Shown: positions 38,826-49,177 of the stretch, one piece after another
Layout of the letters: each line of letters starts with the position of its first letter
How positions within the stretch are numbered: position 1 is the first letter of the stretch
Position numbers and translations under genes: made by a program
Notes under the pieces: model-generated
What the model was told of the DNA's origin: nothing
What the model saw: only the letters and a program-made list of their open reading frames with translations
The model's database searches: none
Origin: Stutzerimonas stutzeri
GTDB lineage: Bacteria > Pseudomonadota > Gammaproteobacteria > Pseudomonadales > Pseudomonadaceae
Assembly: GCF_024448695.1 (NCBI RefSeq)
Contig: NZ_JAMOHY010000015.1
Location: forward strand, 1 to 64,000
Direction: 5' to 3'
Length of the DNA stretch: 64,000 nt

Positions 38826-41675
38826 ATGGCGCAGCAGTATCTACCGGGGCAACGCTGGATCAGCGACAGCGAAGCGGAACTCGGCCTGGGAACCATCCTG
38901 ACACTCGACGGACGGATGCTTACCGTGCTTTACCCGGCAACCGGCGAGACCCGCCAATATGCGGCGCGCAGTGCCCCGCTGACCCGCGTGCGCTTTGTAC
39001 CCGGCGATGAAGTCACCCATTTCGAAAGCTGGAAGATGACCGTGCGCGAGGTCGACGACGTCGACGGGCTGCTGATCTATCACGGCCTGACCGCGCAGAA
39101 CGAAGCCCGCACCCTGCCGGAAACCCAGCTGTCCAACTTCATCCAGTTCCGCCTGGCCAGTGATCGCCTGTTCGCCGGGCAGATCGACCCGCTGAACTGG
39201 TTCAAGCTGCGCTACCACACCCTGGAAAACCAGAGCAAACAACTGACTTCCTCGCTGTGGGGGCTGGGCGGCGTGCGTGCGCAACCCATCGCGCATCAGC
39301 TGCACATCGCCCGCGAAGTCGCTGACCGCATCGCGCCGCGCGTGTTGCTGGCCGATGAGGTTGGCCTGGGCAAGACCATCGAAGCCGGCCTGGTGATCCA
39401 CCGCCAGCTGCTGTCGGGTCGCGCCCGGCGCGTACTGATCCTGGTGCCGGAAAACCTCCAGCATCAATGGCTGGTGGAAATGCGCCGCCGCTTCAACCTG
39501 GAAGTCGCATTGTTCGATGACGAACGCTTCATCGAGAGCGATGCCAGCAACCCCTTCGAGGACACCCAGCTCGCGCTGGTTTCGCTGGAGTGGCTAAAGG
39601 AGGACGAACGCGCCCAGGACGCCGCTTTCGCCGCCGGCTGGGACCTGCTGGTGGTGGACGAAGCGCACCATCTGGTCTGGCACCCGGAAAACGCCAGCCC
39701 CGAATACAGACTGGTCGAACAGCTGGCCGAGGTGATTCCCGGCGTGCTGCTGCTGACCGCAACGCCCGAACAGCTGGGTCAGGAAAGCCATTTCGCACGC
39801 CTGCGCCTGCTCGACCCCAACCGTTTCCACGACCTGGAGGCCTTCCGCGCTGAAAGCGCCAGTTACCAGCCGGTCGCCGAGGCTGTGCAGGAACTGCTCG
39901 ACGAGGGTCGGTTGTCGCAACAGGCACATCAGACCATTCATGACTTCCTTGGCGCCGAAGGCGAAGCCCTGCTCGCCGCCGCCACCGATGGCGATGTCGA
40001 GGCCAGCAGCCGACTGATCCGCGAACTGCTCGACCGCCACGGCACCGGGCGTCTGCTGTTCCGCAATACCCGCGCCGCCGTGCGTGGTTTCCCCGAGCGC
40101 CAGCTGCATCCCTATCCGCTGCCCTGCCCGGCTGAATATCTGGAGCTGCCCCTGGGCGAGCATGCCGAGCTGTATCCGGAAGTCGCCTTCCAGAGTCAGC
40201 AGGACGAACCCGAGGCACAGCACCGCTGGTGGACTTTCGATCCGCGTGTCGAGTGGTTGATCGATACGCTGAAAATGCTGAAGAAATTCAAGGTACTGGT
40301 CATCTGTGCCCACGCCGAGACCGCGCTGGACCTGGAAGACGCCCTGCGCGTGCGCTCCGGCATTCCGGCTACAGTGTTCCATGAAGGCATGAGCATCCTC
40401 GAACGTGACCGCGCCGCTGCCTACTTCGCCGATGAGGAGTTCGGCGCGCAGGTGTTGATCTGTTCGGAAATCGGCAGCGAAGGCCGCAACTTCCAGTTCG
40501 CCCATCACCTTGTCCTGTTCGACCTGCCGGCGCACCCGGACCTGCTCGAACAGCGCATCGGCCGTCTCGACCGCATTGGTCAGGCGCATGTCATCCAGCT
40601 GCATGTGCCCTATCTGGAAACCAGCCCGCAGGAACGCCTGTTCAAGTGGTACCACGAGGCATTGAACGCTTTCCTCAACACCTGCCCTACCGGCAATGCG
40701 CTGCAGCACCAGTTTGGTACGCGCCTGCTGAGCCAGCTTGAAGAAGGTGATGACGAAGCCTTCAGCAAGCTGATCGACGAAGCCCGCATCGAACGCGAAC
40801 GCCTGGAAACCGAACTGCATGCCGGTCGCGACCGCCTGCTGGAACTCAATTCCGCCGGCGGTGACCAGGGTGCTGCGCTGGTCGAGGCCATCGAGGAGCA
40901 GGACGATCAGTTCGCCCTGCCGATCTACATGGAAGAGTTGTTCGACGCGTTCGGCATCGACAGCGAGGACCACTCCGAGAACGCACTGATCCTTCGTCCC
41001 AGCGAGAAGATGCTGGACGCCAGCTTCCCGCTCGGCGACGACGAAGCGGTGACCATCACCTACGACCGCGAACAGGCACTGGCCCGCGAAGACATGCAGT
41101 TCCTCACCTGGGAGCACCCCATGGTGCAGGGCGGCATGGATCTGGTGCTGTCCGGCTCCATGGGCAATACCGCCGTGGCGCTGATCAGAAACAAGGCACT
41201 CAAACCCGGTACCGTGTTGCTGGAGCTGTTGTTCGTCAGCGAAGTGGTGGCGCCGCGCGCGCTGCAGCTCAACCGCTTCCTTCCGACATTGGCGCTGCGT
41301 TGTCTGCTCGACGCCAACGGCAACGACCTGGCGGCCAAGGTGGCCTTCGAAACACTTAACGACCAGCTGGAGAGCGTGCCGCGGGCCAGCGCCAACAAAT
41401 TCATCCAGGCCCAGCGCGATGTGCTGGCGACGCAGATCAGCAGTGCCGAAGCGAAAATCGCCCCGCGCCATGCTGAACGCGTCGCTGTTGCCCAGCGTCG
41501 GCTGCAGGCCAGCCTGGACGAGGAACTGGCGCGCCTCACCGCCTTGCAGGCGATCAACCCGAGCGTGCGTGACAGCGAGATCGAGGCCCTGCGCAAGCAG
41601 CGCGAAGACGGCCTCGCCATGCTGGAAAAAGCTGCCCTGCGCCTGGAAGCCATCCGCGTACTGGTCGCCGGCTGA
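38826..41675 (+). CDS. rapA: RNA polymerase-recycling SNF2-type ATPase RapA
   Basis: 949 residues. Binds RNA polymerase and frees stalled core enzyme. The N-terminal Tudor-like domains open with [20 protein letters not shown]. The SNF2 motor has Walker A in [14 protein letters not shown] (about residue 177) and the DEAH box in VVDEAHHL. Motif V/VI is [12 protein letters not shown] ... [11 protein letters not shown]. The C-terminal RapA domain completes the family length. GGGAGGC precedes the ATG. Also called HepA in Pseudomonas. Confidence 0.95.
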   Translation: MAQQYLPGQRWISDSEAELGLGTILTLDGRMLTVLYPATGETRQYAARSAPLTRVRFVPGDEVTHFESWKMTVREVDDVDGLLIYHGLTAQNEARTLPETQLSNFIQFRLASDRLFAGQIDPLNWFKLRYHTLENQSKQLTSSLWGLGGVRAQPIAHQLHIAREVADRIAPRVLLADEVGLGKTIEAGLVIHRQLLSGRARRVLILVPENLQHQWLVEMRRRFNLEVALFDDERFIESDASNPFEDTQLALVSLEWLKEDERAQDAAFAAGWDLLVVDEAHHLVWHPENASPEYRLVEQLAEVIPGVLLLTATPEQLGQESHFARLRLLDPNRFHDLEAFRAESASYQPVAEAVQELLDEGRLSQQAHQTIHDFLGAEGEALLAAATDGDVEASSRLIRELLDRHGTGRLLFRNTRAAVRGFPERQLHPYPLPCPAEYLELPLGEHAELYPEVAFQSQQDEPEAQHRWWTFDPRVEWLIDTLKMLKKFKVLVICAHAETALDLEDALRVRSGIPATVFHEGMSILERDRAAAYFADEEFGAQVLICSEIGSEGRNFQFAHHLVLFDLPAHPDLLEQRIGRLDRIGQAHVIQLHVPYLETSPQERLFKWYHEALNAFLNTCPTGNALQHQFGTRLLSQLEEGDDEAFSKLIDEARIERERLETELHAGRDRLLELNSAGGDQGAALVEAIEEQDDQFALPIYMEELFDAFGIDSEDHSENALILRPSEKMLDASFPLGDDEAVTITYDREQALAREDMQFLTWEHPMVQGGMDLVLSGSMGNTAVALIRNKALKPGTVLLELLFVSEVVAPRALQLNRFLPTLALRCLLDANGNDLAAKVAFETLNDQLESVPRASANKFIQAQRDVLATQISSAEAKIAPRHAERVAVAQRRLQASLDEELARLTALQAINPSVRDSEIEALRKQREDGLAMLEKAALRLEAIRVLVAG

Positions 41676-41799
41676 TTCCCCCCGCCAAAGCCCCGGCCCA
41701 GCGCCGGGGCACCCCCTTCCTGCGCCCTTCCTTTACCACTAAGGAAACGGCCTCGCGTTTGAGCGGTCCACATCACACAGCCTGATGATGGAGAACGCC

Positions 41800-42111
41800 A
41801 TGAGCGACCACGCCCTGACCCTCGATGACGCAATGCAGCTCGTCTCTGAAGCCTTCCTGCCGTGCGGCTGCGTGACCAGCGCCAACCCGGACGACGACAG
41901 CTTCGGCTTTACCGTGATGGACGGCAGCGGCGGTGAAGTGCTGCGCGTACCCGCCGTATCGCGTGAGGAGTACAGCCATGCCCAACGGCTGGGTAGCGTG
42001 ATCGAGCATGCGCGCCTGGACGTCGAGGACAAGGCCCAGCGGCTCGAACCTTGGACCATGCCGGTCCTCGCAGACGACACCGGCATCCCGGAGACACCGC
42101 CCAACTATTGA
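41800..42111 (+). CDS. Hypothetical protein upstream of egtB
   Basis: 103 residues. The ATG at MSDHALTLDD is preceded by GGAGAA; ATGs 12-15 bases upstream lie before that site. LPCGCVTSANPDDDSFGFTV and VLRVPAVSREEY suggest a small alpha/beta fold with two close cysteines. No known family. Ends 101 bases before egtB on the same strand, so it could share its message. Confidence 0.65.
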   Translation: MSDHALTLDDAMQLVSEAFLPCGCVTSANPDDDSFGFTVMDGSGGEVLRVPAVSREEYSHAQRLGSVIEHARLDVEDKAQRLEPWTMPVLADDTGIPETPPNY

Positions 42112-42212
42112 TCGCAGGCTGCACAGCTCGAACCGGGATGGCCCAGGCCTTGTGCGTGCAACGCACCCGCAGGCACTACACCGCCCATCCCATGCCAACG
42201 AGGGGGATCTCC

Positions 42213-43508
42213 ATGGGCAACCTGGCAGAAGAACAGCCAATAGAGCGACCGCTCCCTGCCGAAGCGGAGTCCCCGCTGCGGCGCTTCACCCAGGTGCGCG
42301 CAGCCAGCGAAGCAATCTGTACACCCTTGCAGATCGAGGATTACATCATCCAGAGCATGCCGGACGTCAGCCCGCCCAAGTGGCATCTGGCGCACGTCAG
42401 CTGGTTCTTCGAAGCCTTCGTGCTCAAGCCCTTCCTGACCGGCTACAGGCCTCTCGATCCGGCCTACGACCACCTGTTCAATTCCTATTACGAAACACAC
42501 GGCAGGCCTTTCCCACGTGCCAGTCGGGGGCTGATTTCCCGGCCCGGCGTGGCGGACGTCTATCGCTTCCGGCAGCACATCGATCAGGCCATGGGCGAAC
42601 TGCTGGCCGATCCGCCACGCCAGCATGCAGAAGAAATCCAGCACCGGGTCGAACTGGGTCTGCAACATGAGCAGCAGCACCAGGAACTGCTGCTGATGGA
42701 CATCAAGCACATTCTTGCGCAAAACCCGCTGCAGCCGGTCTACCGAAACAACCTGAAGCCGGCGCCAACACCGCTCAACACTCCCCTGCGCTGGCACGAC
42801 TACACCAGCGGCATACAGTCCATCGGCCACGCCGGTTCAGGCTTTGCCTTCGATTGTGAAACACCACGGCATCGACAGTTCATCGAGGACTTCCAACTGG
42901 CCGACCGGCTGATCAGCAACCGCGAATATCTGTCCTTTATGACCGATGGCGGCTATGCACGCAGCGAACTCTGGCTATCGGACGGCTGGGCGCACATTCG
43001 CCAGCACGGCTGGGATTCACCGCTGTACTGGCAACGCCTGGATGATGCCTGGCACGAGATGACGCTCGGCGGCCTGCGTGCACTGGACCTCGATGCGCCG
43101 GTCTGCCACATCAGCTTCTACGAGGCGGATGCCTACGCCCGCTGGGCCGGCGCGCGCCTGCCCACCGAAGCCGAATGGGAAGTGGCCGCCAGTGAGCAGC
43201 CCCGGCAGGGTAACTTTCTTGAAAGCGATCACCTGCAGCCGGTAGCCGCTTCGCCCGCAGAAGGACTGAGGCAGATGTTCGGCGATGCCTGGGAATGGAC
43301 CGCCAGCGCCTACCGGCCCTACCCCGGCTTCCGCTCACTGGACGGCAGCCTGGGGGAGTACAACGGCAAGTTCATGTCAGGGCAGATGGTCCTGCGCGGT
43401 GGCTGCTGCGCCACGCCCCAACACCATATTCGCGCCACCTACCGCAATTTCTTCCAGCCGGCCATGCGCTGGCAGTTCGCCGGGCTACGCCTGGCCAGGG
43501 AGCCGTAA
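42213..43508 (+). CDS. egtB: Hercynine oxygenase EgtB
   Basis: 431 residues. Iron-dependent sulfoxide synthase of ergothioneine synthesis: joins a thiol donor to hercynine using O2. The N-terminal DinB-like domain holds the likely iron triad H61 (LAHVSWFFE), H152 and H156 (HEQQHQEL). The C-terminal formylglycine-enzyme-like domain has RLPTEAEWEVAA and MFGDAWEWTASAY and ends RWQFAGLRLAREP. Whether cysteine or gamma-glutamylcysteine is the donor is not readable. The start is placed after AGGGGG; a longer frame overlaps the upstream gene. One base separates it from egtD. Confidence 0.9.
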   Translation: MGNLAEEQPIERPLPAEAESPLRRFTQVRAASEAICTPLQIEDYIIQSMPDVSPPKWHLAHVSWFFEAFVLKPFLTGYRPLDPAYDHLFNSYYETHGRPFPRASRGLISRPGVADVYRFRQHIDQAMGELLADPPRQHAEEIQHRVELGLQHEQQHQELLLMDIKHILAQNPLQPVYRNNLKPAPTPLNTPLRWHDYTSGIQSIGHAGSGFAFDCETPRHRQFIEDFQLADRLISNREYLSFMTDGGYARSELWLSDGWAHIRQHGWDSPLYWQRLDDAWHEMTLGGLRALDLDAPVCHISFYEADAYARWAGARLPTEAEWEVAASEQPRQGNFLESDHLQPVAASPAEGLRQMFGDAWEWTASAYRPYPGFRSLDGSLGEYNGKFMSGQMVLRGGCCATPQHHIRATYRNFFQPAMRWQFAGLRLAREP

Positions 43509-43509
43509 G

Positions 43510-44475
43510 ATGGCATTGGCCGTACAGCTGCATGACAGTATCCAACCACCTGGGGACAGTTCCCTGCGTGACGAGGCATTGGCGGGCTTTGCGGCTTCGC
43601 CCAAGCATATCTCGCCCAAGTTTTTCTATGATCGACGCGGTTCGGAGCTGTTCGAGCAGATATGCCTACAACCGGAGTATTACCTGACCCGCACCGAGGA
43701 ACGCATTCTCGCCGATGCCGCCGAAGACATCCGTGAGATAGCCGGGCCGCAAAGCAACCTGATCGAACTGGGCAGCGGCGCCAGCCGCAAGGTTCGCCTT
43801 CTGCTCGAAGGACTTCGACCGGCCAGCTACCTGGGTATTGATATTTCCGAAGATTTTCTGCTGAGCAGCACCCGCCGACTGGCTACCGATTACCCGTGGC
43901 TCGATGTGCATGCCGCCTGCAGCGACTTCTCGGAGTCGCTGCAATTGCCCGAAGATTTTGCTCTGGAACACCCGCTGGTGTTCTTTCCCGGCTCCAGCAT
44001 CGGCAATTTCACCCCGCAGCAGGCACGCCGTCTGCTCGGCCATTTGCATGACATCCTTCCACCCGGCAGCGGCGTGCTGATCGGTGTCGATCTGGTCAAG
44101 GACAAGGCCACACTGGAAGCCGCCTACAATGACCGCGCCCAGGTCACGGCAGCGTTCAACCTCAATCTGCTGCAGCGTATCCACCGGGAGCTGGACAGCG
44201 ATATCGACCCGTCACGCTTCGTTCATCGGGCCTTTTTCAACGAAGACCAGTCACGCATCGAAATGCATCTGGTCAGCCGTGTGGCGCAGACTGTCACCCT
44301 CGAAGGTCGGAAGTTTCACTTTGAAGCCGGTGAGAGCCTGCACACCGAGAACTCCTACAAATACAGCCTGGGCAGTTTCACCGAATTGGCCGGTAGCGCC
44401 GGATTCGAGTCCAGCGGGCAATGGACCGACCCGCGGCAGCTCTTCAGCGTGCATTACCTGCAACGACGCCCATGA
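43510..44475 (+). CDS. egtD: L-histidine N-alpha-methyltransferase EgtD
   Basis: 321 residues. Makes hercynine by adding three methyl groups to histidine from S-adenosylmethionine. The SAM site is LIELGSGASRKVRLLL (about residues 83-98), preceded by SPKFFYDRRGSELFEQICLQ, the family hallmark. VFFPGSSIGNF and TENSYKYS further match EgtD. ATG lies one base after the egtB stop (TAAGATG). With EgtB it makes the sulfoxide; the C-S lyase EgtE is not in the window. Confidence 0.92.
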   Translation: MALAVQLHDSIQPPGDSSLRDEALAGFAASPKHISPKFFYDRRGSELFEQICLQPEYYLTRTEERILADAAEDIREIAGPQSNLIELGSGASRKVRLLLEGLRPASYLGIDISEDFLLSSTRRLATDYPWLDVHAACSDFSESLQLPEDFALEHPLVFFPGSSIGNFTPQQARRLLGHLHDILPPGSGVLIGVDLVKDKATLEAAYNDRAQVTAAFNLNLLQRIHRELDSDIDPSRFVHRAFFNEDQSRIEMHLVSRVAQTVTLEGRKFHFEAGESLHTENSYKYSLGSFTELAGSAGFESSGQWTDPRQLFSVHYLQRRP

Positions 44476-44709
44476 CCAGGCTGCAACGCGCCTGTATGAG
44501 CAACCTGTTGCTCATACTGAATTCAAGCCCTGCGAGTGCTGCCAAGGAACCAGACGATCTGACACCGACGTTGGGCCTCGCTGGACATGCGCAAGGCGCT
44601 GGAACTGACCGTAGAGAGCCTCGAACAGAAACGACAGCGCTAATGCAAGCGACTGCCGCAAATCACGAAACAAGTGAAGCGAGCACTCATCAGTGTCGCT
44701 GGATATGAA

Positions 44710-44743
44710 AAACCGGCAAGGCACACCCGCAATTGCCGGTTTA
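44710..44743. terminator. Bidirectional hairpin terminator
   Basis: AAAAACCGGCAA and TTGCCGGTTTAGTTTT enclose a short loop, with A/T tracts on both sides. It serves the convergent 126-residue gene on the minus strand and possibly the egtBD message 235 bases upstream. Confidence 0.78.
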
Positions 44744-44759
44744 GTTTTACAACGGCCTG

Positions 44760-45134
44760 TTAACGGGCCAGTTCATCGAATATTTCCGGTACCAGAGCGG
44801 CCTGGCCCTTTTCGTCCAGACGCTGGCGCAGCCCGGTATCGGCATTACCCTCTTCGAGGATATCCAGCAGTCGCTGACCGCGCTCAGTCAGAATGAAATT
44901 CTCACCGTTACCGCCCTGCTCTTCGGGTCGCGAAACAATGAAACCCCCTTCGAACAGCAAACTCTCGTAGTTCTGGGCATCGGCCTTTAGCGAATCGAGG
45001 TTGGGCATTGGCTGGCTGTCATCTTCCAGCGCGACGGCGTGCTCTTCTGCGTACTGACGCGGCGTGAAGGGTTCGTTGCCGGGTTTCTGCACTTCACGCA
45101 GCAGGCGCAGCATCAGGCTCCAATCGTAGGTCAT
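44760..45134 (-). CDS. Predicted winged-helix protein, DUF2513-like
   Basis: 124 residues. Start chosen at MTYDWSLML because GGGAG is seven bases upstream of it and touches the ATG six bases earlier. The N-terminal MTYDWSLMLRLLREVQ, then YESLLFEGGFIV and LTERGQRLLDIL, has the order of helices and wing seen in DUF2513 and other winged-helix proteins. Its role is unknown. Acidic overall. Confidence 0.62.
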   Translation of the reverse strand: MTYDWSLMLRLLREVQKPGNEPFTPRQYAEEHAVALEDDSQPMPNLDSLKADAQNYESLLFEGGFIVSRPEEQGGNGENFILTERGQRLLDILEEGNADTGLRQRLDEKGQAALVPEIFDELAR

Positions 45135-45282
45135 GAACATTCTCCCGTGCTTGTCGCCGCTTCAAAGCGTGCGGCTTTGTTATAGGGACCCCATTCAGGT
45201 GGGCATGGTTCGATAGCCAGAAGGCTTGAACCAAAGCACTGTTGCGATGATCCACCGTACAAGCCGTTAACGGAGCGCAGCC

Positions 45283-45576
45283 ATGAAATACCTGATGATT
45301 CCCCTCGCAGCCGCCCTGCTGGCAAGCCAGCCGGTATTGGCCGAATGCACCCCGGACCAGATCAATGACAAGGCGGCGCAACTGGCCGAGCGCGTCGAGC
45401 AGCTGACCGAACGCGATCCGGAGCGCGCCGCCGAGATCAACGAGCAATTGCGGGAAATGGAAGTCAAGCGAACTGCGGACGAGCTGGGCGACGAATGCCA
45501 GGCTTACGAACGGCGTTTGCAGCACATCGAGCAGGCTGAAAAGGAAGCGGATATTCCGCCAGCCAAGGAGCGCTGA
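45283..45576 (+). CDS. Small periplasmic helical protein
   Basis: 97 residues. Signal peptide MKYLMIPLAAALLASQPVLA cleaved after VLA; mature protein starts ECTPDQI. The rest is two amphipathic helices with heptad character (LAERVEQLTERDPERAAEI), plus two cysteines (residues 22 and 72) that may pair. No named family is recognised. Confidence 0.7.
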   Translation: MKYLMIPLAAALLASQPVLAECTPDQINDKAAQLAERVEQLTERDPERAAEINEQLREMEVKRTADELGDECQAYERRLQHIEQAEKEADIPPAKER

Positions 45577-45614
45577 ATCTCCCTGCGACGTGCTGGCGGA
45601 ACAATACTGCTTTC

Positions 45615-45662
45615 GTGAGAGCGGATTTACCCGCGAATGCCGCGGCTGAAGCCGCTCCCACC
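45615..45662. repeat. REPIN: two inverted REP palindromes
   Basis: GTGAGAGCGGATTTACCCGC (45615) and, inverted, CGCGGCTGAAGCCGCTCCCA (45641) are close to the standard Pseudomonas REP consensus. Only three bases lie between them. Located between the small periplasmic protein gene and the convergent DEAD-box gene. Confidence 0.8.
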
Positions 45663-45720
45663 AAGTGGTTGGCTCGCGTGCTCACGACAGCCAACGGCAC
45701 ATAACCCGCCATTGCACGTC

Positions 45721-47067
45721 TTATTGCCCTTCGGGCTTCTTGCGTCGTAGCGGCGCCATGCCGTCACTGCTGACCACCTGCGACGCCGGGGCTTCGCGTT
45801 TGGCATTCTTCGGTCGCTTGGCGGTCGGCTTTCCGGCTTGCTTGGCCTTCTTGTCACCGCCGTTCTTCTTGTCATCCTTTTTCTTCTTGGTACCCGCAGC
45901 CTTGCCCGAGGCCTTGAGATTCTTCGGCCCCATGTAGCCGCCCTTGAGGCCCTTGACCACGCGGTGCTCGAAACGCTGCTTGAGGTAGCGCTCGATGCTC
46001 GACATCAGGTTCCAGTCGTTGTGGCAGATCAGCGAGATGGCCAGTCCTTCTGCACCGGCACGCCCGGTCCGGCCGATGCGGTGCACGTATTCGTCGCCGG
46101 AACGTGGCATGTCGAAGTTGATCACCAGGTCCAGCCCTTCGATATCCAGCCCGCGCGCCGCCACGTCGGTCGCCACCAGCACCTTCACACCGCCTTCCTT
46201 GACCCGATCGATGGCCAGTTTGCGGTCCTTCTGATCCTTGTCGCCGTGCAACACATAGGCCTTCACGCCTTCGGCTACCAGCCGGCCATAAAGTCGGTCG
46301 GCCTGAACACGGGTGTTGGTGAAGATCACGGCCTTCTTGTAGGTCTCGTTGGCCAGCAGCCAATGGACCAGCTTTTCCTTATGTTCAGGACTTTCGGCGG
46401 TGATGATCTGCTGACGCGTACCTTCGTTCAGCTCGCTGACACGGTTTAGCTGCAGGTGCAGCGGGTCGCGCAACACGCTGGCGGCCATCTCGCGCAGAGC
46501 CGCACCGCCACTAGTAGCGGAGAACAGCAGCGTTTGCTGGCGCTTGTTGCACTCACCCACCAGGCGCTGAACATCCTCGGCAAAGCCCATGTCGAGCATG
46601 CGGTCGGCTTCATCGAGGATCAGCAGCTCGACGTCTTTGAGGATCAGCGTGCCGGCATTGAGATGCTCGATCATCCGTCCTGGCGTGCCGATGAGAATGT
46701 CCGGCACCTTGCGCATGATCGCCGCCTGGACCTTGAAGTCCTCGCCGCCGGTGATCATCGCCGACTTGATAAAGGTGAACTGCGAGAAGCGCTCGACTTC
46801 CTTGAGTGTCTGCTGCGCCAGCTCGCGGGTCGGTAGCAAAATCAGCGCGCGCACATCGGTACGCACCACGGCATCGCCAATCAGACGATTAAGCATCGGC
46901 AGCACGAAGGCCGCCGTCTTGCCGCTACCGGTCTGCGCCGTGACCCGCAGGTCACGCCCCTCAAGTGCCGGAGGAATGGCCGCAGCCTGCACCGGGGTCG
47001 GCTCGACGAATTTGAGTTCGGCGACTGCCTTGAGCAGGCGTTCGTGCAGGGCGAATTGGTCAAACAA
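45721..47067 (-). CDS. DEAD-box RNA helicase, SrmB/RhlE-like
   Basis: 448 residues. Q motif FVEPTPVQAAAIP, Walker A AQTGSGKT, DEAD box LILDEADRML, SAT motif LFSATSG, and HRIGRTGRAG of motif VI are all present. The C-terminal tail of about 70 residues is Lys/Ala-rich (GTKKKKDDKKNGGDKKAKQ), as in helicases that bind structured RNA or ribosome precursors. Several Pseudomonas paralogues share this plan, so I do not assign a symbol. Confidence 0.9.
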   Translation of the reverse strand: MFDQFALHERLLKAVAELKFVEPTPVQAAAIPPALEGRDLRVTAQTGSGKTAAFVLPMLNRLIGDAVVRTDVRALILLPTRELAQQTLKEVERFSQFTFIKSAMITGGEDFKVQAAIMRKVPDILIGTPGRMIEHLNAGTLILKDVELLILDEADRMLDMGFAEDVQRLVGECNKRQQTLLFSATSGGAALREMAASVLRDPLHLQLNRVSELNEGTRQQIITAESPEHKEKLVHWLLANETYKKAVIFTNTRVQADRLYGRLVAEGVKAYVLHGDKDQKDRKLAIDRVKEGGVKVLVATDVAARGLDIEGLDLVINFDMPRSGDEYVHRIGRTGRAGAEGLAISLICHNDWNLMSSIERYLKQRFEHRVVKGLKGGYMGPKNLKASGKAAGTKKKKDDKKNGGDKKAKQAGKPTAKRPKNAKREAPASQVVSSDGMAPLRRKKPEGQ

Positions 47068-47237
47068 GGGGGCACCTCAGGAGATCGTAAAAAAACGTCG
47101 CATAGAGTAACCCGTCTGCCAGGCAAAAGCGCACAGCGACGAACCGGCGACACACCTTCTCGCAGAAGGCCACGCTCGCGAAGAGTGGCCCAAACTGATC
47201 GCAGGCATGGCCTAAAGGTGCCTTGCTGCGCCGAAGA

Positions 47238-47558
47238 TCATTGCGGTTCGCAGGTCAGCTTGATCCGCAGGCGAATCACTTCACGCTTGAACTTGGCCGT
47301 CAGCGGCTTGCGCTCGCCGGCCTGCAGCGTGGTGTGACGGGTGCGCGGCGCCTCAGGGCCGTTGCGGAAGACAGCCGTGCAGGCCACCGGACGCTCACCG
47401 ATGTTCTGCAGCAACAAGGCGGCCATGTCCCGGTCGATGGATTCGGTACTGACAACCATTTCAGCGCCATTGAGCTGCTGATCCATTTCCACCGGGTAGC
47501 TGACGGCCACGGCGCTCAGTGGGATGATGGCCAACGCAGCGATGCAGATTCTTTTCAT
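47238..47558 (-). CDS. Small exported protein
   Basis: 106 residues. Signal peptide MKRICIAALAIIPLSAVAVS; mature YPVEMDQQLNGAEMVVSTES. Two cysteines (CTAVF near residue 61, LTCEP at the end) may form a disulfide. LQAGERKPLTAKFKREVIRLRIKLTC reads as the edge strands of a small beta fold. Family unknown to me. Divergent from the LysR gene, 65 bases between starts. Confidence 0.7.
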   Translation of the reverse strand: MKRICIAALAIIPLSAVAVSYPVEMDQQLNGAEMVVSTESIDRDMAALLLQNIGERPVACTAVFRNGPEAPRTRHTTLQAGERKPLTAKFKREVIRLRIKLTCEPQ

Positions 47559-47623
47559 TGTGTGCAGCTCCTCGACAAGGCGGATGCCAGCCTACCAGAC
47601 AGACGCAACAGGAAAGCAACGGA

Positions 47624-48568
47624 ATGAAAACGCCCCGCGTAACCCTTGATCAGTGGCGGACCCTGCAGGCCGTGGTCGACCACGGCGGCTTCGCCCAGGC
47701 GGCCGAAGTTCTTCATCGTTCGCAGTCCTCGGTCAGCTATACCGTGGCGCGCATGCAGGAACAGCTCGGTATCCCGCTGCTGCGCATCGAGGGACGCAAG
47801 GCGGTGCTCACCGAAGCGGGCGAAGTGCTGGTGCGTCGCTCCCGGCAGCTGGTGAGCCAGGCCGGGCAGCTGGAAGAGCTGGCGCATCATATGGAGCTAG
47901 GCTGGGAAGCCGAGGTGCGGCTGGTGGTAGACGCCGCCTATCCCAATGCCCAGCTGATTCGCGCGCTGACCGAATTTATGCCGCGCAGCCGAGGCTGCCG
48001 CGTACGGCTGCGCGAGGAGGTGCTGTCGGGCGTCGAAGACGTCCTCAAGGATGGCACCGCTGACCTGGCCATCACCGGCCTGGACATCACCGGCTACCTC
48101 GGCGCTGAACTGGGCACCGTCGAATTCATCGCCGTCGCCCATGCCGAGCATTCGCTGCACCAGCTCCAGCGCAAACTCAGCGTGCAGGACCTGCAGAGCC
48201 AGATGCAGGTGGTGGTGCGTGACTCCGGCCAGCGCCAGCCACGTGACGCCGGCTGGCTGGGCGCCGAACAGCGCTGGACCGTCGGCAGCCTGGCCACTTC
48301 GGTCGCCTTCGTCAGCAGCGGCCTGGGTTTCGCCTGGCTACCGCGGCACATGATCGGTCGCGAACTGGCAGAGGGCATACTCAAACCGCTGCCAATGATC
48401 CAGGGCAGCATCCGCCGCCCGCTTTTCTACCTTTACACCAACCCCGACAAGCCACTCGGCCCGGCAACACAGATTCTCATCGAGCTGATCAAGACGTACG
48501 ATGCTCAATCACAGTCTGCGCCGGGCAGGCTGAACCAGGCTTCCAACCACACCAGGACTACACCATGA
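47624..48568 (+). CDS. LysR-type transcriptional regulator
   Basis: 314 residues. The winged helix covers residues 5-65 with recognition helix [19 protein letters not shown], then a LysR effector domain ([20 protein letters not shown] ... [16 protein letters not shown]). The start [11 protein letters not shown] follows AGGAAA. The last four bases overlap the ppiA start (ATGA), so the cyclophilin is translationally coupled to it, an unusual partner for a regulator. Ligand and targets unknown; the divergent exported-protein gene is a likely target. Confidence 0.88.
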   Translation: MKTPRVTLDQWRTLQAVVDHGGFAQAAEVLHRSQSSVSYTVARMQEQLGIPLLRIEGRKAVLTEAGEVLVRRSRQLVSQAGQLEELAHHMELGWEAEVRLVVDAAYPNAQLIRALTEFMPRSRGCRVRLREEVLSGVEDVLKDGTADLAITGLDITGYLGAELGTVEFIAVAHAEHSLHQLQRKLSVQDLQSQMQVVVRDSGQRQPRDAGWLGAEQRWTVGSLATSVAFVSSGLGFAWLPRHMIGRELAEGILKPLPMIQGSIRRPLFYLYTNPDKPLGPATQILIELIKTYDAQSQSAPGRLNQASNHTRTTP

Positions 48569-49116
48569 AACGACTTGTACTTGCCGCCTGCTCATTGCTG
48601 CTCGCCGGGAACCTGTTCGCCGCAGACAACCCGCACGTACTGCTGAACACCAGCATGGGTGAAATCGAAATTGAACTGGAGGCCGAAAAAGCCCCCATCA
48701 GCGTGAAAAACTTTCTCGAATATGTGGAAAGCGGTTTCTACGACAACACCGTGTTCCACCGCGTGATTCCCGGCTTCATGATCCAGGGCGGCGGTTTCAA
48801 CGACGGTCTCGGTCAGAAATCCACCAGGGCGCCGATCAAGAACGAGGCCGACAACGGTCTGCACAACGTTCGCGGCACGCTGGCCATGGCCCGTACCCAG
48901 AACGTCGATTCGGCCACCAGCCAGTTTTTCATCAATCACCGTGACAATGACTTCCTCGACCATGGCAGCCGTGACTTTGGCTATGCGGTGTTCGCCAAGG
49001 TGGTACGCGGCATGGAGGTGGTCGACCAGATCGCCCAGGTGCCAACCGGCAACCGCAGCATGATGCAGAACGTCCCGTTGACACCGGTGAAGATTATTTC
49101 CGCGAAAAAACTGTAA
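48565..49116 (+). CDS. ppiA: Periplasmic peptidyl-prolyl cis-trans isomerase PpiA
   Basis: 183 residues. Signal peptide [19 protein letters not shown] with cleavage after LFA, then a compact cyclophilin domain. Catalytic-site residues are recognisable: [13 protein letters not shown], and [17 protein letters not shown]. It speeds proline isomerisation in secreted proteins. The ATGA overlap with the LysR gene ties the two together. Confidence 0.9.
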   Translation: MKRLVLAACSLLLAGNLFAADNPHVLLNTSMGEIEIELEAEKAPISVKNFLEYVESGFYDNTVFHRVIPGFMIQGGGFNDGLGQKSTRAPIKNEADNGLHNVRGTLAMARTQNVDSATSQFFINHRDNDFLDHGSRDFGYAVFAKVVRGMEVVDQIAQVPTGNRSMMQNVPLTPVKIISAKKL

Positions 49117-49177
49117 CCCGTACCCGGCGCTGGCGCAGTGATGCGCCGGCGCTCGGCACAGAGCAGGAGACCGAGCC

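Noticed and set aside
39594-41471. 625-codon frame opposite rapA
   Set aside because: Antisense shadow of a clearly conserved gene; no ribosome site or domain.
41691-41711. GC-rich hairpin after rapA as a terminator
   Set aside because: GCCCCGG/CCGGGGC stem is present but there is no T tract; too weak to list as a terminator.
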